Notes: a model not told the origin generated them from the sequence alone. A stretch of DNA of 64,000 nt from Cupriavidus sp. IDO (GCF_000812465.1 NZ_JWMA01000027.1:62001-126000), one strand, 5' to 3'. Positions 44,411-56,898 are shown, counted from the stretch's first letter. A program made the numbers and translations.

Positions 44411-44980
44411 ATGAATCTGGCCAGCATCCTGACGACCCTCGTCCTTGCGTCGTCCGTGGCGGTATCTTCCACGCCCGTCGAACACCAGCTCCTTGCCATC
44501 AGCCCTTCAGACTTCGCACAGCGCTTCAATACTGTTGCGCATGACACTGGCTCCGGGCTCACGCTTCCGTCCTTCCAGATCAAACCGGGGTGGCATCGTG
44601 CCGCGCCAAGCTCCGGCGTGTCGGTGCTGGTGCGCGCCAGCCGCTCGGGCTACGCCCTCGATGAAGTGGTGGTGGTCTGCCGCGAGGTGGAGCGCTGCTT
44701 CCTGACGATATGCACGGCGGCGCTGGCCATCGACGAATCGGTCGATCCACGCATCCTGCAGCGTTTTATCGTGGCCAGGATCTCCACGGAGCTGGGTGAA
44801 GTTGGCCTGGTGATGTCGGGCCTGGCGTACATCGTCATCACCCCGCAGGAAGACGACTACGTGGCACTGGTGATCCGGCCCTATCTGCCGCTGCAGCAGG
44901 GCGCGCCGCCGAGCCAGGCCCATGGCGACGGGCCATTCACGCCGATTGCGGCCGATGGGGCGCTGGCGCGGCGTTCGTGA
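44411..44980 (+). CDS. Hypothetical exported protein
   Basis: A 189-residue protein of unknown function. Residues 1-22 look like a weak signal peptide ('NLASILTTLVLASSVAVSS'). The rest is an alpha/beta protein with two Cys pairs ('VVVCREVERCFLTIC') and no known motif. It ends three bases before the treY stop on the opposite strand. Confidence 0.6.
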   Translation: MNLASILTTLVLASSVAVSSTPVEHQLLAISPSDFAQRFNTVAHDTGSGLTLPSFQIKPGWHRAAPSSGVSVLVRASRSGYALDEVVVVCREVERCFLTICTAALAIDESVDPRILQRFIVARISTELGEVGLVMSGLAYIVITPQEDDYVALVIRPYLPLQQGAPPSQAHGDGPFTPIAADGALARRS

Positions 44981-44983
44981 TCG

Positions 44984-47641
44984 TCAGGGCGGATCGCGCA
45001 GCAGCAGCGCTACGGGCAGGGCGGCCAGCACGTCGCGCAGGTGCAGGTGCCCGGACGGTGCGCTGAGCGGGCGCGCGGTCAGCGCATCGGTCCAGCGGCT
45101 GGGGTGGGGTGCACCCACATCCAGCGTGGTATCGGACCAGCACGCGGGCGGAATGCGCGGCAGTGCGGGATCGACATGGCGGGCCGCCAGCCGGCTGACC
45201 ACGGTGATGGCCTGCTGACCCTGGGTCGCCCGCGCAAAGGCCAGCACCTGCGACGCCAGCGTTCCGCGCGCCGGCACCTCGCTGTACTGGCCTTCCGACA
45301 GCAGTTCGCCGGTTTCCCTGCGCACCGCCAGCACGCGGCGGATCAGCTGCTGCTTGATGCGCCCGTCACGCCAGTGTGCCAGCCAGTGTGCCCATCCGGC
45401 CGTACAGCCCAGTTGCGCTTGCAGCCGCGCGAAATCGGGCGGCCGGCGGTTGTCGGGATCGACCAGGCTGAAATCCCAGCCCTCGCAGCCCTGGTAGCGG
45501 TCGGGCACGCCCGGCGCGGTGAGCTGCACCATGACCTGCGCAAGGCTGTTGAGCGCTCCCGCCGGCGCAATACGCTGCGCAAAATGCCCGATGCGCGCCA
45601 GCAAGCCTTCGGGCCATCCGTGCGCCAGCCCTTGCAGAAAGCTTTCGCAGGCCTGCTCATAGGCAAGGTCGGGGCAGGTCCAGCTGCCGTGCAGCTTGGC
45701 CTCGCGAATGGCCTTGCGCTGCCATGCGCCGACGCGGGCGAGGAAGTCATCCCTTGCCGCGTCGCCGGCCAGCGCATCCGGTGTCATCGGCCAGGCGCCT
45801 GCCAGCGTCTGGTAGAGCATCAGCCGGTCAGCCGGATCGGGCGCTAGCGGCAGCGCCGCCAGCATCGGGGCGCCGTCGCGTTCCCAGCCGGCCACGGCAT
45901 CGATCCAGTCATCGGCCACTTCGCTGAGCACGGCCAGCCGCGTGCGCGCATCTTCGCCGCGCTTGTGGTCGTGCGTGGCGGTCGCCAGCATCCCGTGCGG
46001 GAAAGCCAGCCGGCGCGCGTGCATGCGGGCGTGGAAGCTTGCCGGGGCGATAGCCAGCGTGGCGGGGTCGCTGCCCACCTCGTTGCGCGACAGCAGGCGC
46101 CCGTAACGGTAGAAGGCGGTATCCTCGCCGGCCTTGGCGGCCAGGCCCGGCATCAGTTGCTGCAGCCGCTGCCGGATGGCGCCGTCGGCGCTCCCGGGCG
46201 GCAACTGTGTGCGCATGCAGCCGAGAATGAAGTCAAGCGCAGCGTCTTCGTCCGGAGCCAGCGCGACGCGCGCGGCCTGAGCCGCCTCGTCGAGCATCGC
46301 GTCATCAGCGGGTGCGGCATGGTTGCCGTCCAGATAGCTGCGATAGACGGGCACGGCGGACAGCAATGCTGACAGCGCCTGCCGCAAGGCCGCCAGCGTC
46401 AGGTCGCGCGTGGCCGGATCGGCGCAAGCGCGAGCGTGCAGGCGGGCGCCCAGGCTTTCGTACTCGGTTATCAGGTGGCGTTGCAGCACGTAGCGCCGGA
46501 CCGCGGTGACCATTTCCGGATAGCTGCGTGGATCGCCGCTGATTCGTTGCCACAGGACCGTTAGTGGCGCTTCCCCCGCGGGGTCGTGCAGTACCGCACA
46601 GACATCTTCCATGAAGTCGTAGCCGGTGGTGCCGTCCACCTGCCAGCTGGCAGGCAGGGCCTCGCCGGCGGCAAGGATCTTCTCGACGACCAGCCACGGC
46701 TGTGCCAGCGCTTGGGCGGCCGGGCGCTGTGCGCCGTGCGCGGCAAGCTGCGTGCGCAAGTGGCGGCAGTAGGCTGCCGGATCGGCAAGGCCATCGACGT
46801 GGTCGACGCGGACACCGTCGATATGGCCCTCGCGCAGCAGCCTTAGCGGCAGTGCGTGCACGGCATCGAACACCGGCGGATGCTCCTGCCGCAGGCCGAC
46901 CAGGTCGCTGACCTCGAAGAAGCGGCGCCAGTTGAGCATGGCTGCGGCGGTGCGCCACCAGGCCAGCCGGTAGTGCTGCCGCTCCAGCAGCGCGTGCAGC
47001 CGGTCGCGGCCGCCGGCGCGGCCCGGGTCGAAATCGTCGGGCCGGACGTTGGCGCCGAGGCTTCCCGGCGCAAGCGGCAGGTCATGGCCGAAGTACCGCA
47101 GGGAAGGCGGCTTGCCGTTGGTGCCCGGCGCGACGCGCAGCTCGCCGCGGCCGAGCACATCCCAGTAGGCATTGCCGAGTATCGGCACCAGGACCTTGTC
47201 GTGCAGGGCCGGCTCGCGCGGTTGCCAGTCGATGTCGAAATACGCCGCAAACTCGCTGTGCCGGCCGTGGGCCAGCACATCGCGCCACCAGCCGTTATGC
47301 GTGGCATCGGCGGCCATGTGATTGGGCACGATGTCGAGAATCAGGCCAAGGCCCGCGGCACGCGCGCGTTGCGACAACGCCAGCAGCGCCGCTTCGCCGC
47401 CGAGCTCCGCGCGGACGTGCGCGAAGTCGGTGACATCGTAGCCGTGCGTTGAGCCGGGACGGGCGCAGCAGACCGGCGAGAGGTAGAGATGGCTCACGCC
47501 GAGCGCGGCGTAGTAGTCGACCCGTTCCGCAGCATCGGCCAGCGTGAAGCCGGGATGGAGCTGCAGGCGCGCCGTGGCGCGCGGCGCAGACGTGCCGGCG
47601 TACCCACTGTTCGCATTCCCGAGATCGGTGGCCGCGCTCAT
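44984..47641 (-). CDS. treY: Maltooligosyltrehalose synthase
   Basis: An 885-residue GH13 enzyme that turns the reducing-end glucose of maltodextrins into a trehalosyl unit. Motifs: 'GFTLADAAERVDYYAALGVSHLYLSP', 'ILDIVPNHMA', 'GVRVDHVDGLADP' (nucleophile Asp), 'LVVEKILAAGEALP' (acid Glu), 'GTTGYDFM', and late 'PDRYQGCEGWDFSLVDPDNRRP'. Start ATG overlaps the treZ stop by ATGA (47638-47641), so translation is coupled and both steps of the TreY-TreZ pathway come from one message. Confidence 0.97.
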   Translation of the reverse strand: MSAATDLGNANSGYAGTSAPRATARLQLHPGFTLADAAERVDYYAALGVSHLYLSPVCCARPGSTHGYDVTDFAHVRAELGGEAALLALSQRARAAGLGLILDIVPNHMAADATHNGWWRDVLAHGRHSEFAAYFDIDWQPREPALHDKVLVPILGNAYWDVLGRGELRVAPGTNGKPPSLRYFGHDLPLAPGSLGANVRPDDFDPGRAGGRDRLHALLERQHYRLAWWRTAAAMLNWRRFFEVSDLVGLRQEHPPVFDAVHALPLRLLREGHIDGVRVDHVDGLADPAAYCRHLRTQLAAHGAQRPAAQALAQPWLVVEKILAAGEALPASWQVDGTTGYDFMEDVCAVLHDPAGEAPLTVLWQRISGDPRSYPEMVTAVRRYVLQRHLITEYESLGARLHARACADPATRDLTLAALRQALSALLSAVPVYRSYLDGNHAAPADDAMLDEAAQAARVALAPDEDAALDFILGCMRTQLPPGSADGAIRQRLQQLMPGLAAKAGEDTAFYRYGRLLSRNEVGSDPATLAIAPASFHARMHARRLAFPHGMLATATHDHKRGEDARTRLAVLSEVADDWIDAVAGWERDGAPMLAALPLAPDPADRLMLYQTLAGAWPMTPDALAGDAARDDFLARVGAWQRKAIREAKLHGSWTCPDLAYEQACESFLQGLAHGWPEGLLARIGHFAQRIAPAGALNSLAQVMVQLTAPGVPDRYQGCEGWDFSLVDPDNRRPPDFARLQAQLGCTAGWAHWLAHWRDGRIKQQLIRRVLAVRRETGELLSEGQYSEVPARGTLASQVLAFARATQGQQAITVVSRLAARHVDPALPRIPPACWSDTTLDVGAPHPSRWTDALTARPLSAPSGHLHLRDVLAALPVALLLRDPP

Positions 47642-49557
47642 GAATGGCCGGCCAGCGCGGCAACGCAGGTCAGCGGTGCCAGCAAGCCTCTGGCCAGTGC
47701 CGCGGCGGCGCCTGGCTCGCTTTCATGCAGCAGCTTCGCATCGGCGGGCATTGCCACGCATCTCACGGCATCGGTGCCAAGATTGAGCCAGAGCGTCAGC
47801 AGCGCACCGTCGCCCAGGCGCCAGCGTGCGCACAGCGCAGCCGCGCCGAGGATATCGGCACCCTCGCTGCGGCTGCCCGGCAGCCGATGCATCAGCTGGT
47901 GGTGGCGGATGGACAGCAATTCACGGTAGTAGCGCGTCCATTCGTTGTCGATATCCATCGGCGGGCGCGAGGCTTCGAATGTGGCCGGGTCGTTGGGATC
48001 GGGGATCTCGTCCGCGCCCGCGTCGTCGCCGAAGGCGCGCATGGCGGCGAACTCGCGCCGGCGCCCGTCGCGCACGGCGGCCGCCAGTTCCGGCGGATGG
48101 CTGGTGAAGTAGAGGAAGGGCGTGCCGGCGCCGCTTTCCTCGCCCATGAATACCAGCGGCACCTGCGGGCACAGCAGCTGCAACGCCACGGCAGCGCGCA
48201 GGGCCTGCGGTCTGGCCAGCGTGGCAAGGCGCTCGCCGAAGGCACGGTTGCCGGTCTGGTCATGGTTCTGCAGGAAGCTGACAAAGGCCGTTGGCGGCAA
48301 TTGCGCGCTGGGCTGCCCGCGCCGCACGGCGGTGCCATTGGCCGAGCGGTACGGCGAGGCTTCGCCCTGGTACGCAAAGCCTTCGGCCAGCACGCGTGCC
48401 AGATACCGCACGGGCGGGCTGGCCGCCGCGTCCGTTGCATAGTCGCCGTAGTAGCCGTCCTGCTCGCCGGTCAGCAGCACGTGCAGTGCGTGATGGGCAT
48501 CGTCGTTCCATTGCGCGTCGAAGCCGGCCTGCATCAGTGCGACGTCGTTGTTGTCGTTCTCCAGCACCAGGTGGATTTGCCGCTGGTCCCCGATGCGGCC
48601 GCGCAGCTCCGTGGGCAAGGCCGCCAGCCAGCCTTCGTCCTCCATCGCATGGACGGCATCCAGGCGCAGGCCGTCGAAGCGGAATTCTTCAAGCCAGTAG
48701 CGCGCGTTCTCGCTGAAGAAGCGGCGGACCTCGGGGCGCCGGAAGTCGATCGCGGGGCCCCACGGCGTGCGTATGTCGTCGCGGAAGAAAGCGCTGGCGT
48801 ACTGGTGCAGGTAGTTCCCTTCGGGCCCGAAGTGGTTGTAGACCACGTCCAGGAACACCATCATGCCCAGGCAGTGTGCGCGGTCCACCAGCGCGCGCAG
48901 TTGGTCCGGCGTGCCATAGCTGGCCTCGGGCGCGAACGGCAGCACGCCGTCATAGCCCCAGTTGCGGCTGCCGGGGAACTCCGCGAGCGGCATCAGCTCG
49001 ACGGCGGTGAATCCCATCGCGGCCAGGCGCGGGAGCCTTGCCATCGCGCCGGCATAGCCGCCGCACAGCCCCACGTGGAGCTCGTGGATGACAGCCTCGT
49101 GCCACGGCCGGCCTTGCCAGCCATGACAGGTCCAGCGATACGCGTCGGCAGCCTGTGGGTTGCGCACGATGCTGGGGCCATGCACGTCTTCCGCCTGGCG
49201 GCGCGATGCCGGGTCCGGCACGATGGTGCCGTCGTCGAGCCGGAACCAGTAGCGCGCGCCATCGCAGCACGGCACGGTTGCTTCGAACCAGCCGCCGTCA
49301 GCTTCGGTCATGCGCGCCGGGCCCATGCCCGCGATCTCGAGCCGTATCGCATGGCCCTGTGCAGCGGCATCGGGCGCCCACAGCCGGAACCGCACCCGCC
49401 CGTCGGGCAGCCAGTGGGGGCCGAAGGCGTAGTCGCAGGCAACGGCCTGACCCGGGCCCGCCCCGCCGGTGGCGGGGGCGGCAAAACAGTCGAACGGCGA
49501 CAGCGGCGGCATGGCGGACCGCGTGCCGGTTGGGAAGAAAAAGGAATTCGCGTTCAA
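47638..49557 (-). CDS. treZ: Malto-oligosyltrehalose trehalohydrolase (TTG start)
   Basis: A 639-residue GH13 enzyme that cuts trehalose off the TreY product. Motifs: 'YEL/IHELHVG' start of the barrel, 'FLDVVYNHFGPEGN', 'FDGLRLDAVHAM', 'LVLENDNND', 'QNHDQTGNRAFGERL'. The TTG at 49557 is preferred because AGGAG lies seven bases ahead of it; the ATG at 49512 has no ribosome site and would remove 15 residues only. The open frame continuing upstream has no family features. Alternative: start at 49512. Confidence 0.95.
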   Translation of the reverse strand: MNANSFFFPTGTRSAMPPLSPFDCFAAPATGGAGPGQAVACDYAFGPHWLPDGRVRFRLWAPDAAAQGHAIRLEIAGMGPARMTEADGGWFEATVPCCDGARYWFRLDDGTIVPDPASRRQAEDVHGPSIVRNPQAADAYRWTCHGWQGRPWHEAVIHELHVGLCGGYAGAMARLPRLAAMGFTAVELMPLAEFPGSRNWGYDGVLPFAPEASYGTPDQLRALVDRAHCLGMMVFLDVVYNHFGPEGNYLHQYASAFFRDDIRTPWGPAIDFRRPEVRRFFSENARYWLEEFRFDGLRLDAVHAMEDEGWLAALPTELRGRIGDQRQIHLVLENDNNDVALMQAGFDAQWNDDAHHALHVLLTGEQDGYYGDYATDAAASPPVRYLARVLAEGFAYQGEASPYRSANGTAVRRGQPSAQLPPTAFVSFLQNHDQTGNRAFGERLATLARPQALRAAVALQLLCPQVPLVFMGEESGAGTPFLYFTSHPPELAAAVRDGRRREFAAMRAFGDDAGADEIPDPNDPATFEASRPPMDIDNEWTRYYRELLSIRHHQLMHRLPGSRSEGADILGAAALCARWRLGDGALLTLWLNLGTDAVRCVAMPADAKLLHESEPGAAAALARGLLAPLTCVAALAGHS

Positions 49558-49914
49558 GATCGGCTCCTGTCCCGGGGATCGGAGGCTCAGGGGAACGGCA
49601 GCGAAAGCAGGCGTCAGACGTGCGCCAGATCCATGAATGCGAACTTTATGCCATCCGGGATGGTCTGCGATGTGGGAAAGGACACGTTGCGGCAAAAAGC
49701 GCTGGCAGGCTGCTGCGGCGCCCCATGCGGCGCCGGGGTGGGCATTGTTACAGGCGGGTTTGTAGAAAATACCCGGCCTGGCCCGAACGTGAAGATGGTT
49801 GCCTCCCGAGCGAAGCCTGCCGGTGCCGCTCTGTTGAAGATATTTCCCTTTGCGACGGCTTATGCGCGTATGCTGGGATTGCCATCCGGCAAGCAAACCA
49901 TCAGGAGCACCACC
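49558..49914. other. 357-bp divergent intergenic region
   Basis: Lies between treZ and a small plus-strand gene. No gene is seen. It should carry the treZY promoter on the minus strand and that of the 45-residue protein on the plus strand; no convincing promoter hexamers are named. Confidence 0.5.
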
Positions 49915-50052
49915 ATGGCCAAGAGTCAGTTACGCGGCAACCGCGAGGCAAAGAAGCCGAAGCAACCCAAGAAGCCGTCTCTGCCGGCAACGCCGTTCGG
50001 CGCGGTTCATTCGCGCGTCGGCAATGACGGCGCTGCCAAGAAAAAGACCTGA
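49915..50052 (+). CDS. Small basic protein, 45 residues
   Basis: Begins 'MAKSQLRGNREAKKPKQPKK', a start seen in short conserved beta-proteobacterial proteins of unknown function. AGGAG lies seven bases upstream. Rich in Lys and Arg, so nucleic-acid or ribosome contact is conceivable but not shown. Confidence 0.75.
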   Translation: MAKSQLRGNREAKKPKQPKKPSLPATPFGAVHSRVGNDGAAKKKT

Positions 50053-50163
50053 ATCGGGTTGACGAAGAATGTATCGAACAGCGACCCTCGCAACCCGGGG
50101 ACGCTCTCCATTGGGAAACGATACTTCTGCAGCAAAGGCGCGGACCATTTCGGGAGGCGCATC

Positions 50164-50478
50164 ATGATCCACTACAACGCAGACCAGACTTTCCGCGGAC
50201 TTCCGCTCACTGCCGAGCAGGATTCGGAAGTACGTCACTACATGCACAGCAAGACAAGGCTGGGCAAGCCATGGGATACCTCGGAGCTGCAGGGCATGCT
50301 CGATGACATGCTGCTGCCGCCAGCGGGCGAGGATGACGGCCAGGGCGCATCGCCGCAGGCATCGGCTGCCGCAGAGCGCGCCGCCGCGTTCATCGATCAG
50401 GCCATGGAGCCGATCGAAGCCTACGAGGAATGGAACGCCGCCATGGAGGCGGAGAGCATGAAAGGGGACAAGCGCTGA
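50164..50478 (+). CDS. Hypothetical small acidic protein
   Basis: A 104-residue cytoplasmic protein ('MIHYNADQTFRGLPLTAEQ'), acidic, with a central Asp/Gly/Gln/Ala-rich linker and a C-terminal helix rich in Ala and Glu. GGGAGG precedes the ATG at 50164. No domain recognised. It may be co-transcribed with the 45-residue gene 111 bases upstream. Confidence 0.65.
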   Translation: MIHYNADQTFRGLPLTAEQDSEVRHYMHSKTRLGKPWDTSELQGMLDDMLLPPAGEDDGQGASPQASAAAERAAAFIDQAMEPIEAYEEWNAAMEAESMKGDKR

Positions 50479-50499
50479 GGCCGGCGCGCGCGCTGGCTG

Positions 50500-51363
50500 C
50501 TACCAGGTCGAGATGGCCTTGATGGTGGCAAGCGGCATTTCAATCCCGGCTGCAGGGTCGGTCAACGCCTGGATCTCGATAAACGGGCGCTCCGACTCGA
50601 CCTTGCCGAAGATCGCGGCAAACGGTATATCGGCGGCATCGCGGCCGGTGCCGATGCGCAGCAGGCCGCTCGGAATCGACACCCCCGAAGGATCAAGCAG
50701 ATACCAGCGGTGCGACAGGTAGATCTCCACCACTGCATGGAAATCCGGCGCGCCCATGGCCGGGTCCGCGCCGTAATCCAGGCTGCTGGACATGCGCGCC
50801 GGGATACTCAGGGCGCGGCAGATGGCAATCATCAGGTGGGCAAAGTCGCGGCAGACGCCGGTGCGCTCAACGACGGTGTCGGTCGCCGAGGTGCGCTCGT
50901 TGGTGGAGCGCGAGAGAAAGCGCACATGGTTGCGCACCCATTCCCGAATCGCATAAACGCGGGAATAGCCGGGCGGCATGGCACCGAACTCGCGCATCGC
51001 GAACTCCATCATGCGGTCGGATTCGCAATAGCGGCTGGGTGCCAGGTAGGGCAGGATCTCGAAGGGCAGCTCGGCGACAGGCACCTCTGACAGCTGGTTA
51101 CCGTCATCGAAGCGATGGTCGATGTCGACCACGGCTTCGTAGCGGATGGCAAGGCGTCCCTTGTTCGCGCGGATCCTGAGCATGCGGTTGTGCAGCACGG
51201 GATCGGTATAGCGGGCCGCGAGAATGGGCGGCGTGAGCGTCAGCTGCTCGGAGACGACCGCTTGCCTTTCGGTCCGGGCGGCCTCAAGGATAAACAGGAA
51301 GTCCGCCGTGGGATCGAAGATCTCGTAGGACAGATTCACCAGGTAGCGGAGGCGGTTCATCAT
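50500..51363 (-). CDS. Transglutaminase-like cysteine protease family protein
   Basis: A 287-residue protein with the transglutaminase-like core. Triad: C171 ('TGVCRDFAHL'), H209 ('DFHAVVEIYL'), D224 ('LLDPSG'). The N-terminal ~130 residues form the beta-domain often seen before this core ('LTLTPPILAARYTDPVLHNRMLRI'). No signal peptide. Relatives are probably proteases or amidases often found with alpha-E and circularly-permuted ATP-grasp genes; those partners are not adjacent here. Confidence 0.92.
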   Translation of the reverse strand: MMNRLRYLVNLSYEIFDPTADFLFILEAARTERQAVVSEQLTLTPPILAARYTDPVLHNRMLRIRANKGRLAIRYEAVVDIDHRFDDGNQLSEVPVAELPFEILPYLAPSRYCESDRMMEFAMREFGAMPPGYSRVYAIREWVRNHVRFLSRSTNERTSATDTVVERTGVCRDFAHLMIAICRALSIPARMSSSLDYGADPAMGAPDFHAVVEIYLSHRWYLLDPSGVSIPSGLLRIGTGRDAADIPFAAIFGKVESERPFIEIQALTDPAAGIEMPLATIKAISTW

Positions 51364-51814
51364 TCATCCGCCCGAGGCTGAATCGGGATTCCGAAGCCCC
51401 GATACCCAGCAAGTCGATCCATGGCTTCCTCCCGTTTTCCGGTCTTGCCCCATCCTACACCGTTCAGGCGGTGCCCGATGATGAGACCGCCCTCACAGCG
51501 CAAGCTATCCCTTTTGGGTAACACGGGTTGTGATGACGGCGTGGCAAGTCTATTGTTAATCAGTGACATAGCGAATTTTCTTCGCGAATAAGGCACATAT
51601 GAAGTATGTCTCTCTGCCCGTAGTTCCCGATTCCCGTCGGCACGCACCGAAGGAGTACCACCGCCAGCAGCCCGGGGAGCCGCACAAGACCAGGCAACCC
51701 GGTCAGCATGATCCGATGAGTGAGCAGGTGGCGGACCCCTGCGACGCGCCGTCGCGGCAGTAATGGCGACCGTACGGCAAGGCACTCATTCACAACCCGA
51801 TACAGGACGACAAC
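51364..51814. other. 451-bp intergenic region
   Basis: No gene is seen. The centre (51540-51610) is AT-rich, with a short dyad CGAATTTTCTTCG near 51570, and would hold promoters for both sides. An open frame across it on the minus strand has no ribosome site or motif. Confidence 0.5.
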
Positions 51815-52066
51815 GTGGCACTCACTTTTCCCAATCCAAGCCGCAGCTATGACACGGTCAAGCACTGTGTCTGGTTCTGGGGTTATGACAACGCCAGCGA
51901 GATCACTTTCCTGGTGGAGGAGCACGTCCTGAAGCATTTCGAGTCGGCCATCGGCCCCGATGAAGCCGACGTGCTGGCGGTCTTCGACCGGCATCGCGAC
52001 CAGATCCTGGAGATTGCCAGGGCGCGCTATGGCGAAGGCCAGCAGAAGATCTACGCGCTGCACTAG
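51815..52066 (+). CDS. DUF1488 family protein
   Basis: An 83-residue protein starting at GTG 51815 behind AGGACG. Begins 'MALTFPNPSRSYDTVKHCVWFWGYDNASEITFLVEEHVL', the DUF1488 pattern (small alpha/beta protein of unknown function, widespread in proteobacteria). It is convergent with glgP, 54 bases apart. Confidence 0.85.
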   Translation: MALTFPNPSRSYDTVKHCVWFWGYDNASEITFLVEEHVLKHFESAIGPDEADVLAVFDRHRDQILEIARARYGEGQQKIYALH

Positions 52067-52120
52067 ACGCCGCATCTGACGCCGCGCCAGGGAAGCCGGA
52101 CGCTCACCGCCACCGCGAGC

Positions 52121-54658
<2,538 letters not shown>

Positions 54659-54681
54659 CGGGTTCCTCCTGCGGACGGTGT

Positions 54682-56898
54682 TCAGCGTGGGCGCGAAGGG
54701 CCGGTACGGCCGGTGCGTACGGCGTCGGCGCGCGCCCGTGCGGCGGGGGTATCGAACAAGTGGCGGACATCGGCATCCAGCCGGCGCAGCCAGTTGGGGT
54801 GGCCGCTGGTGGTGCCGGGCAGGTTGGTCTGTTCGACGGTGCCCAGCAGGTCTTCCACCGGCAGCAGGCGCAGCGGCGTGCCGGCGCGGCTGAGCCATGC
54901 CAGCACGGCATCCAGCGGCGCATGGTCGGGCCCGGGCTCGGCGCCGCTCGCGAGGCCGGCCTCGCTCAGCGCCTGCCACAGCGCGGTCCGTTCCAGCGCG
55001 CGCGAGGCGTGCGCCGCGGCGGGCGTTTCCCCGGGCGGGAACAGGCCGAGCCGGCCGCGCCAGTCCAGGTCGCGCCCGGCCCACCATCCGGCCACGGTGG
55101 GCAGGTCATGCGTGCTGGTGGTGGCGACAGCATTGGCGGGCCATTCCGCGGGCGGCAGGAAGGCGGGCGGGCCTGGCGGAACTGCGGTCGGGCTATCCAC
55201 TGCGGCTTCCTCGTCCGTGGCGCGCTCGAACCACAGCACATCGATCCCGAGCACACCGCGCGCAGCCAGCGTGGCATTCAGGTCCGCCGGGACGGTGCCG
55301 AGGTTCTCGCCGATGATGATGGCGCGATGCCGCCACGACTCCAGCGCGATCAGGCGCAGCAGCGCCTGCAGCGGATAGGTGAGATATGCGCCTTCCGTCG
55401 CCGCGGCGCCCGCCGGTACCAGCCACATGCGTGCCAGCCCCAGCGCGTGGTCGATGCGCAGGCCGCCGGCGTGCGCCAGGTTGGCGCGCAGCATTTCGAT
55501 AAAGGCCGCGTAGCCGTGCTGGCGCAGGCCGCGCGGGGAGAACACCGCCACCCCCCAGTCCTGCCCCAGCGGGTTGTAGATGTCAGGTGGCGCGCCCGCA
55601 TGAAAGCCGGCCAGGATTTCCTGCTGGCGCGACCACGCGTGGCTGCCGCCCGGATCGGTGCCCACCGCCAGGTCGGCAATCACGCCAATGGCCATGCCGG
55701 CTTCGCGCGCGGTACGCTGGGCGCCGGCCAGGCCCTCCGCGGCCAGCCATTGGAGGAAGGCGTAGTAGCCGATCTCGTTGGCGTGGGCGCTGGCAAATGC
55801 GGTCACGGCGGCATCCCCCGGCGAGCGCAGCGTGACCGGCCAGCAGCGCCAGTCGGTGGCGCAACCGGCATTCATGCCGTTGGTGGCGTCGGCAAGGCGG
55901 CTGGCCTGGATGGCTTCATAGCAGGCGTGGGCGTGCAGCGCGTTGCCGCCGCGCGCACGGAACGCTTCGCAGGCCTGCAGTTGGCCGGACGAGAGCAGCC
56001 GGTCGCGATGCTGCCAGAGCCAGCGCAGCACCTGGTAGCGCAGCGTTGAGAGCGCGATCCAGTCTATCTCCTCGCGCGCTTCCAGTGCCGCCAGCGTTCC
56101 GGTGGCGCCCAGGGCGCCGAGGGCCTGGTCGACAGCGGCCTGGCCAAACACCGCTGCCGGATCGGCGTAGAGCGGATTGAGCAGCAGTCGGCTGGACGGC
56201 GCGTAGGGGCTGTAGCGGTCGGGCAGCGCGGCAAAGCCGGCATGCACCGGGTTGATGGCGACGGCATCCGCCTGCTGGCGTGCGGCGCTCGCGCAGCACT
56301 CGGCCAGCGCGGTCAGGTCGCCCATGCCGGTTGGCATGCCGCGCCGCAGGGCATAAAGCTGCACGGACAGGCCCCACGGGCGCGCGGCCTGCTGTGCACG
56401 GCCGGCATGGCGCAGCGCGTCGGCCACGCCGTAGCAGCGCGGTGGTGCCACCGCGACGGTTGCAGAAGTCTCGCCGATGCGCAGGTGGTGGTAGCCGCAC
56501 ACGTCCACCGGCGGCAACTCCATCGCGCCGTCGTCGCGCCGCACGGCGGTGCCGGTGACCAGGGCGCCGTCTTCCAGCTCCAGCCGGTAGGGGCGCTGGC
56601 CGACCGTGTGCGCCAGCGGCACCACCAGGGTCTCGCCGCGCTCGGCGGTCAGCAGGGGCGGCAACTCCTGTGTGGCGTCATCGGCAGCCAGCCAGGCGCG
56701 CGATGCCTCGCACTGGCCAGTAGTGGCACAGGGCAGGCCAAGGCCGTCCAGCACACGGCGCAAGGCGTCTTCCGGCACATCCCGGGGCTGGCTCCATGCG
56801 TCCAGCCAGCGCGGCTGCAGGCCGGCACGGATCGCTAGCAGCTGCAGCGGCGTGGGGGCCTTGCGTGCCATCTCGGCGGATGCCGGCTTGTGCATCAT
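54682..56898 (-). CDS. malQ: 4-alpha-glucanotransferase (amylomaltase)
   Basis: A 738-residue GH77 enzyme that shuffles maltodextrin segments, feeding GlgP. Motifs: 'GLRIDHALGLARMWLVP' (nucleophile Asp), 'IIGENLGTVP' (acid Glu), 'STHDLPTVAGWW'. Two adjacent ATGs occur; the first (56898) has GGAG eight bases ahead and overlaps the glgX stop by ATGA. The ~150-residue N-terminal part before the barrel is the bacterial MalQ type. Confidence 0.95.
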   Translation of the reverse strand: MMHKPASAEMARKAPTPLQLLAIRAGLQPRWLDAWSQPRDVPEDALRRVLDGLGLPCATTGQCEASRAWLAADDATQELPPLLTAERGETLVVPLAHTVGQRPYRLELEDGALVTGTAVRRDDGAMELPPVDVCGYHHLRIGETSATVAVAPPRCYGVADALRHAGRAQQAARPWGLSVQLYALRRGMPTGMGDLTALAECCASAARQQADAVAINPVHAGFAALPDRYSPYAPSSRLLLNPLYADPAAVFGQAAVDQALGALGATGTLAALEAREEIDWIALSTLRYQVLRWLWQHRDRLLSSGQLQACEAFRARGGNALHAHACYEAIQASRLADATNGMNAGCATDWRCWPVTLRSPGDAAVTAFASAHANEIGYYAFLQWLAAEGLAGAQRTAREAGMAIGVIADLAVGTDPGGSHAWSRQQEILAGFHAGAPPDIYNPLGQDWGVAVFSPRGLRQHGYAAFIEMLRANLAHAGGLRIDHALGLARMWLVPAGAAATEGAYLTYPLQALLRLIALESWRHRAIIIGENLGTVPADLNATLAARGVLGIDVLWFERATDEEAAVDSPTAVPPGPPAFLPPAEWPANAVATTSTHDLPTVAGWWAGRDLDWRGRLGLFPPGETPAAAHASRALERTALWQALSEAGLASGAEPGPDHAPLDAVLAWLSRAGTPLRLLPVEDLLGTVEQTNLPGTTSGHPNWLRRLDADVRHLFDTPAARARADAVRTGRTGPSRPR

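Noticed and set aside
47644-50052. 802-residue plus-strand frame opposite treZ, ending in a small basic protein
   Set aside because: Only the last 45 residues (from the ATG at 49915, with ribosome site) are supported; the rest is an antisense shadow of treZ.
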